Shown piece by piece: positions 61,765 through 64,000 of a DNA stretch of 64,000 nt. The first letter of the stretch is position 1. Each line of letters begins with the position of its first letter. The stretch is from positions 124,001 to 188,000 of the forward strand of contig NZ_QQAK01000015.1 of NCBI RefSeq assembly GCF_003384035.1, written 5' to 3'. Below the pieces are notes generated by a model. That model was not told the DNA's origin. It made no database searches and saw only the letters and a program-made list of their open reading frames with translations. Source of the DNA: Sporosarcina sp. BI001-red. Lineage in GTDB: Bacteria; Bacillota; Bacilli; Bacillales_A; Planococcaceae. The translations under genes and the position numbers were made by a program.

Positions 61765-63498
61765 ATGAAAATGAAAATCCGTACAAAACTTATATTGATT
61801 TCTGCTATTTTACTTGTAATACCAAGTCTTGTTATCGGACTTAGTGGCTACACATTAGCTAAAAGTAGTTTAAATGATATAGGATCGCAAGGATTAAAAA
61901 ATGATGTTATGTTAGCGATCGATGTAATGGAGTCGCTACAAGAACAAGTGGATAAAGGCAATATATCACTTAAAGAAGCACAAGAGATTGCAAAAGAAAA
62001 ACTGATCGGTCCGCTTCAGGAAGATGGAACCCGTACAATGGAATCTAAAGTGGATATGGGTGAACACGGGTATTTCTTTGTCCTTGGAGATGATGGAGTC
62101 GCTCTTGCACACCCTGTTAAAGAGGGTGAAGACTTAAGTGGATCGAAGACGAAAGACGGCATGATGACTACAATGGAAACAATTAAAACCGCTCAAAGTG
62201 GCGGAGGGTTTCTAACTTTCGATTTCGCGGTGCCAGGAACAGAGACCGTTGCGCCTAAAATTGTCTATACGCAAGTGTTCCCTCAGTGGGGTTGGAACGT
62301 TGTAGCGGGATCTTACTTAATGGATTTTAATAGCGAGTCCAAAAACTTGTTGGTGGTTTTGGCAGTAGTTCTTGGAGTATCACTTCTCGCCGGGGCTGTC
62401 GTCATCATTTGGTTCTCAGGACATCTATCGAAGCCTCTTATAAGGATTACAAATCATGTCGCCCAAGTGGCAGATGGTGATTTGTCCGGAGAAGTTGGAC
62501 ATGTCAGGAATCGTGATGAAATCGGAGATCTTGCATTATACACAAATCGTATGTCAGATAATCTGAAGGATATGATCGAACAAGTTTCGAACGCATCCAT
62601 GCAAGTGGCCGCAACTTCTGAGGAGTTGTCAGCAAGCAGTGAGGAAACGAGTCGTTCTGTTGAGCACGTCTCAGAAGCGATTCAAGAGTTAGCAAGCGGA
62701 GTTGACGGTCAACTTGAACAAACGGAAACTGCCAATCAAGCAGCTGCTAATTTGTCGTCAGATATGGAGTATGTAACAAAAGAGATGGGGCAAGCAGGGA
62801 ATACGGTCCGGACAACAGTCCAACTTGCTCATGAAGGGTCAAACTCAGTTACACGGGTTGTGAACCATATGGATTCCATCCAGCATGAAACGGATTCCGC
62901 ATTCAATTACGTCAACCAGCTTGGCGGTAAATCTGCAGAAATCGGCAAAATCGCTGGAATGATTACAGACGTTGCTGAACAGACAAATTTGCTTGCCTTA
63001 AACGCAGCAATTGAAGCTGCGCGTGCAGGTGAAAACGGAAGAGGCTTCGCAGTAGTTGCTGATGAAGTACGCAAACTTGCGGAACAATCTTCAAACGCTG
63101 CCACTCAAGTGGGTACGCTCATTGCAGCTATTCAGGAAGACATTGGCTATTCGGTAACAGCTATAGGAAAAGGAAATCAAGCGGTAAAAGAAGGGGCTGA
63201 TCTCGTTCAAGAGACGGGAAAAACCTTCCAACAGATTTCAGAAGCGATTAGCAGTATCTCATCACAGATCACAGATGTGACGAGCAGTACTGAAAGAAAC
63301 AGAGTGGAGTCCAGCCGAATTGCAGCGGTCATAGAACAAACCGCTACGATTGCCATGAATTCCGCAAATCATACGGAGAATATTGCAGCTACGGCCGAAC
63401 AGCAAACTGCCTCTATGGAAGAAATTGCAGCCGCCTCAGATACACTTGCTAAAATGGCGGAAGGATTGCAAGAAACGATTCGAAGATTTAAGTTCTAA
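61765..63498 (+). CDS. Methyl-accepting chemotaxis protein with Cache sensor
   Basis: 577 residues: membrane helix 1 ([20 protein letters not shown]), outside single-Cache domain (about 35-190, with [17 protein letters not shown] and [18 protein letters not shown]), helix 2 ([21 protein letters not shown]), HAMP (about 225-275) and the long cytoplasmic coiled coil with the signalling tip [19 protein letters not shown]. Such Cache domains often bind small organic acids. ATG 61765 follows GGGGGGATT; ATG 61750 precedes that site. Confidence 0.9.
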   Translation: MKMKIRTKLILISAILLVIPSLVIGLSGYTLAKSSLNDIGSQGLKNDVMLAIDVMESLQEQVDKGNISLKEAQEIAKEKLIGPLQEDGTRTMESKVDMGEHGYFFVLGDDGVALAHPVKEGEDLSGSKTKDGMMTTMETIKTAQSGGGFLTFDFAVPGTETVAPKIVYTQVFPQWGWNVVAGSYLMDFNSESKNLLVVLAVVLGVSLLAGAVVIIWFSGHLSKPLIRITNHVAQVADGDLSGEVGHVRNRDEIGDLALYTNRMSDNLKDMIEQVSNASMQVAATSEELSASSEETSRSVEHVSEAIQELASGVDGQLEQTETANQAAANLSSDMEYVTKEMGQAGNTVRTTVQLAHEGSNSVTRVVNHMDSIQHETDSAFNYVNQLGGKSAEIGKIAGMITDVAEQTNLLALNAAIEAARAGENGRGFAVVADEVRKLAEQSSNAATQVGTLIAAIQEDIGYSVTAIGKGNQAVKEGADLVQETGKTFQQISEAISSISSQITDVTSSTERNRVESSRIAAVIEQTATIAMNSANHTENIAATAEQQTASMEEIAAASDTLAKMAEGLQETIRRFKF

Positions 63499-63513
63499 TG
63501 ATTGAGGCATATT

Positions 63514-63560
63514 CTGCACCTTCTCGGGCACATTAGTGTTTGAGAAGGTGCAGTTTTTTT
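63514..63560 (+). terminator. Intrinsic terminator of the chemoreceptor gene
   Basis: Perfect stem CTGCACCTTCTC with GAGAAGGTGCAG and a T7 run. Confidence 0.9.
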
Positions 63561-63654
63561 GATTCCTGAGCAAAATAATAAGGTTTCGTGGGTGAAAGTG
63601 CTATTCTTATTTAAGTATATCAAATAAAAGATCATATAAAGGAGTTCCTCAATA

Positions 63655-64000
63655 ATGACAATACGAGTAAAAGCAATTATCGGAAGTACAAGTTCGACTT
63701 CCTACAATAAAAGATTGGTGAACTTCATGAAGAAACGTTATGCAGATCGTTTAGACATTACGTTAGTTTCGATCAACGACGTGGAAATGTTTTCAGTAGA
63801 TCATGAAAGTGAACCGCCTGCAAATGTTCGTACATTTAAAGAGAATGTAAAAGACTCGGATGCTGTTCTATTTGCAGTTCCTGAATATAACTTCTCCATC
63901 CCTGGCGCTATGAAAAACGCGTTAGACTGGTTATCCCGTGGAGGAGAAGCAACGTTACGTGATAAGCCTGCGTTCATCGTCGGGTCGTCAATGGGTGTGT
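63655..64000 (+). CDS. NADPH-dependent FMN reductase (partial, runs off the window)
   Basis: The first 115 codons of a flavodoxin-like reductase. The start ATG follows AAAGGAG. The phosphate-binding IIGSTSSTSYNKRL and the family segment FAVPEYNFSIPGAMKNALDW are typical of azobenzene/chromate/quinone-type FMN reductases. The 3' end lies beyond the window. Confidence 0.88.
   Translation, partial: MTIRVKAIIGSTSSTSYNKRLVNFMKKRYADRLDITLVSINDVEMFSVDHESEPPANVRTFKENVKDSDAVLFAVPEYNFSIPGAMKNALDWLSRGGEATLRDKPAFIVGSSMGV

Overview
The window looks like chromosome of a low-to-moderate GC Bacillota, most likely a Planococcaceae such as Sporosarcina. The assignment is inference from strong AGGAGG-type ribosome binding sites, many GTG/TTG starts, many short intrinsic terminators, a PyrR-type attenuator and a T-box leader, close likeness to Bacillus proteins (BltD, YkuS, YugN, YqeY, FruR-FruK-FruA), and a well-known Bacillales intergenic repeat present twice. 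No rRNA, tRNA or CRISPR array was seen. The window begins in intergenic DNA after a gene to its left and ends inside a flavin reductase gene.

Layout. 0-7 kb: DUF2207 membrane protein, MFS exporter, AspT/YidE-type antiporter, a TipA/Mta-like MerR regulator with a clear operator in its own promoter, and an MccF-like LD-carboxypeptidase. 7-14.7 kb: an AT-rich, partly accessory stretch with small membrane proteins, a small zinc-ribbon protein, a Fur-controlled siderophore ABC transporter (binding protein, two permeases, ATPase) and a short-chain dehydrogenase. 14.9-25.7 kb: nucleobase permease divergent from a Rieske oxygenase around a shared inverted repeat, lipoprotein MsrA, cytosine-deaminase-like amidohydrolase, histidine phosphatase, a 205-bp tandem repeat array ending in a G12 tract, OsmC, acetamidase/formamidase, an SF2 helicase apparently split from its C-terminal domain by one in-frame stop, and a small export protein.

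26.5-31.6 kb: a compact polyamine operon, metK-speA-speD-speE-speB, which encodes everything needed to turn arginine, methionine and ATP into spermidine. It is preceded by a structured leader ending in an intrinsic terminator that does not resemble the S-box usual for metK. A BltD-like spermidine acetyltransferase lies 15 kb downstream. 31.6-39.2 kb: an aromatic-acid-type MFS transporter behind a PyrR-type attenuator (candidate orotate or pyrimidine-precursor transporter), an ArsP/YraQ-like permease, an SDR, and the fructose operon fruR-fruK-fruA. 39.4-43.1 kb: a Tat-exported gluconate-dehydrogenase-like enzyme with its own tatA and tatC.

43.1-50.6 kb: lipoprotein, FUSC protein, BltD, then a complete 2755-bp IS21-family element (92-bp inverted repeats, 8-bp target duplication) inserted in a site-2-protease-like gene whose two halves rejoin in frame. 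50.4-64 kb: YkuS, YqeY, AtoE-like transporter, DUF1259, YdcF-like, XRE and YugN-like proteins, a catalase-like heme protein, then a surface module (ECF sigma factor, anti-sigma factor, tandem-repeat protein with an MPKTG anchor, lipoprotein class F-like sortase), archaeal-type proS under a T-box, a Cache chemoreceptor and the start of an NADPH-dependent FMN reductase.
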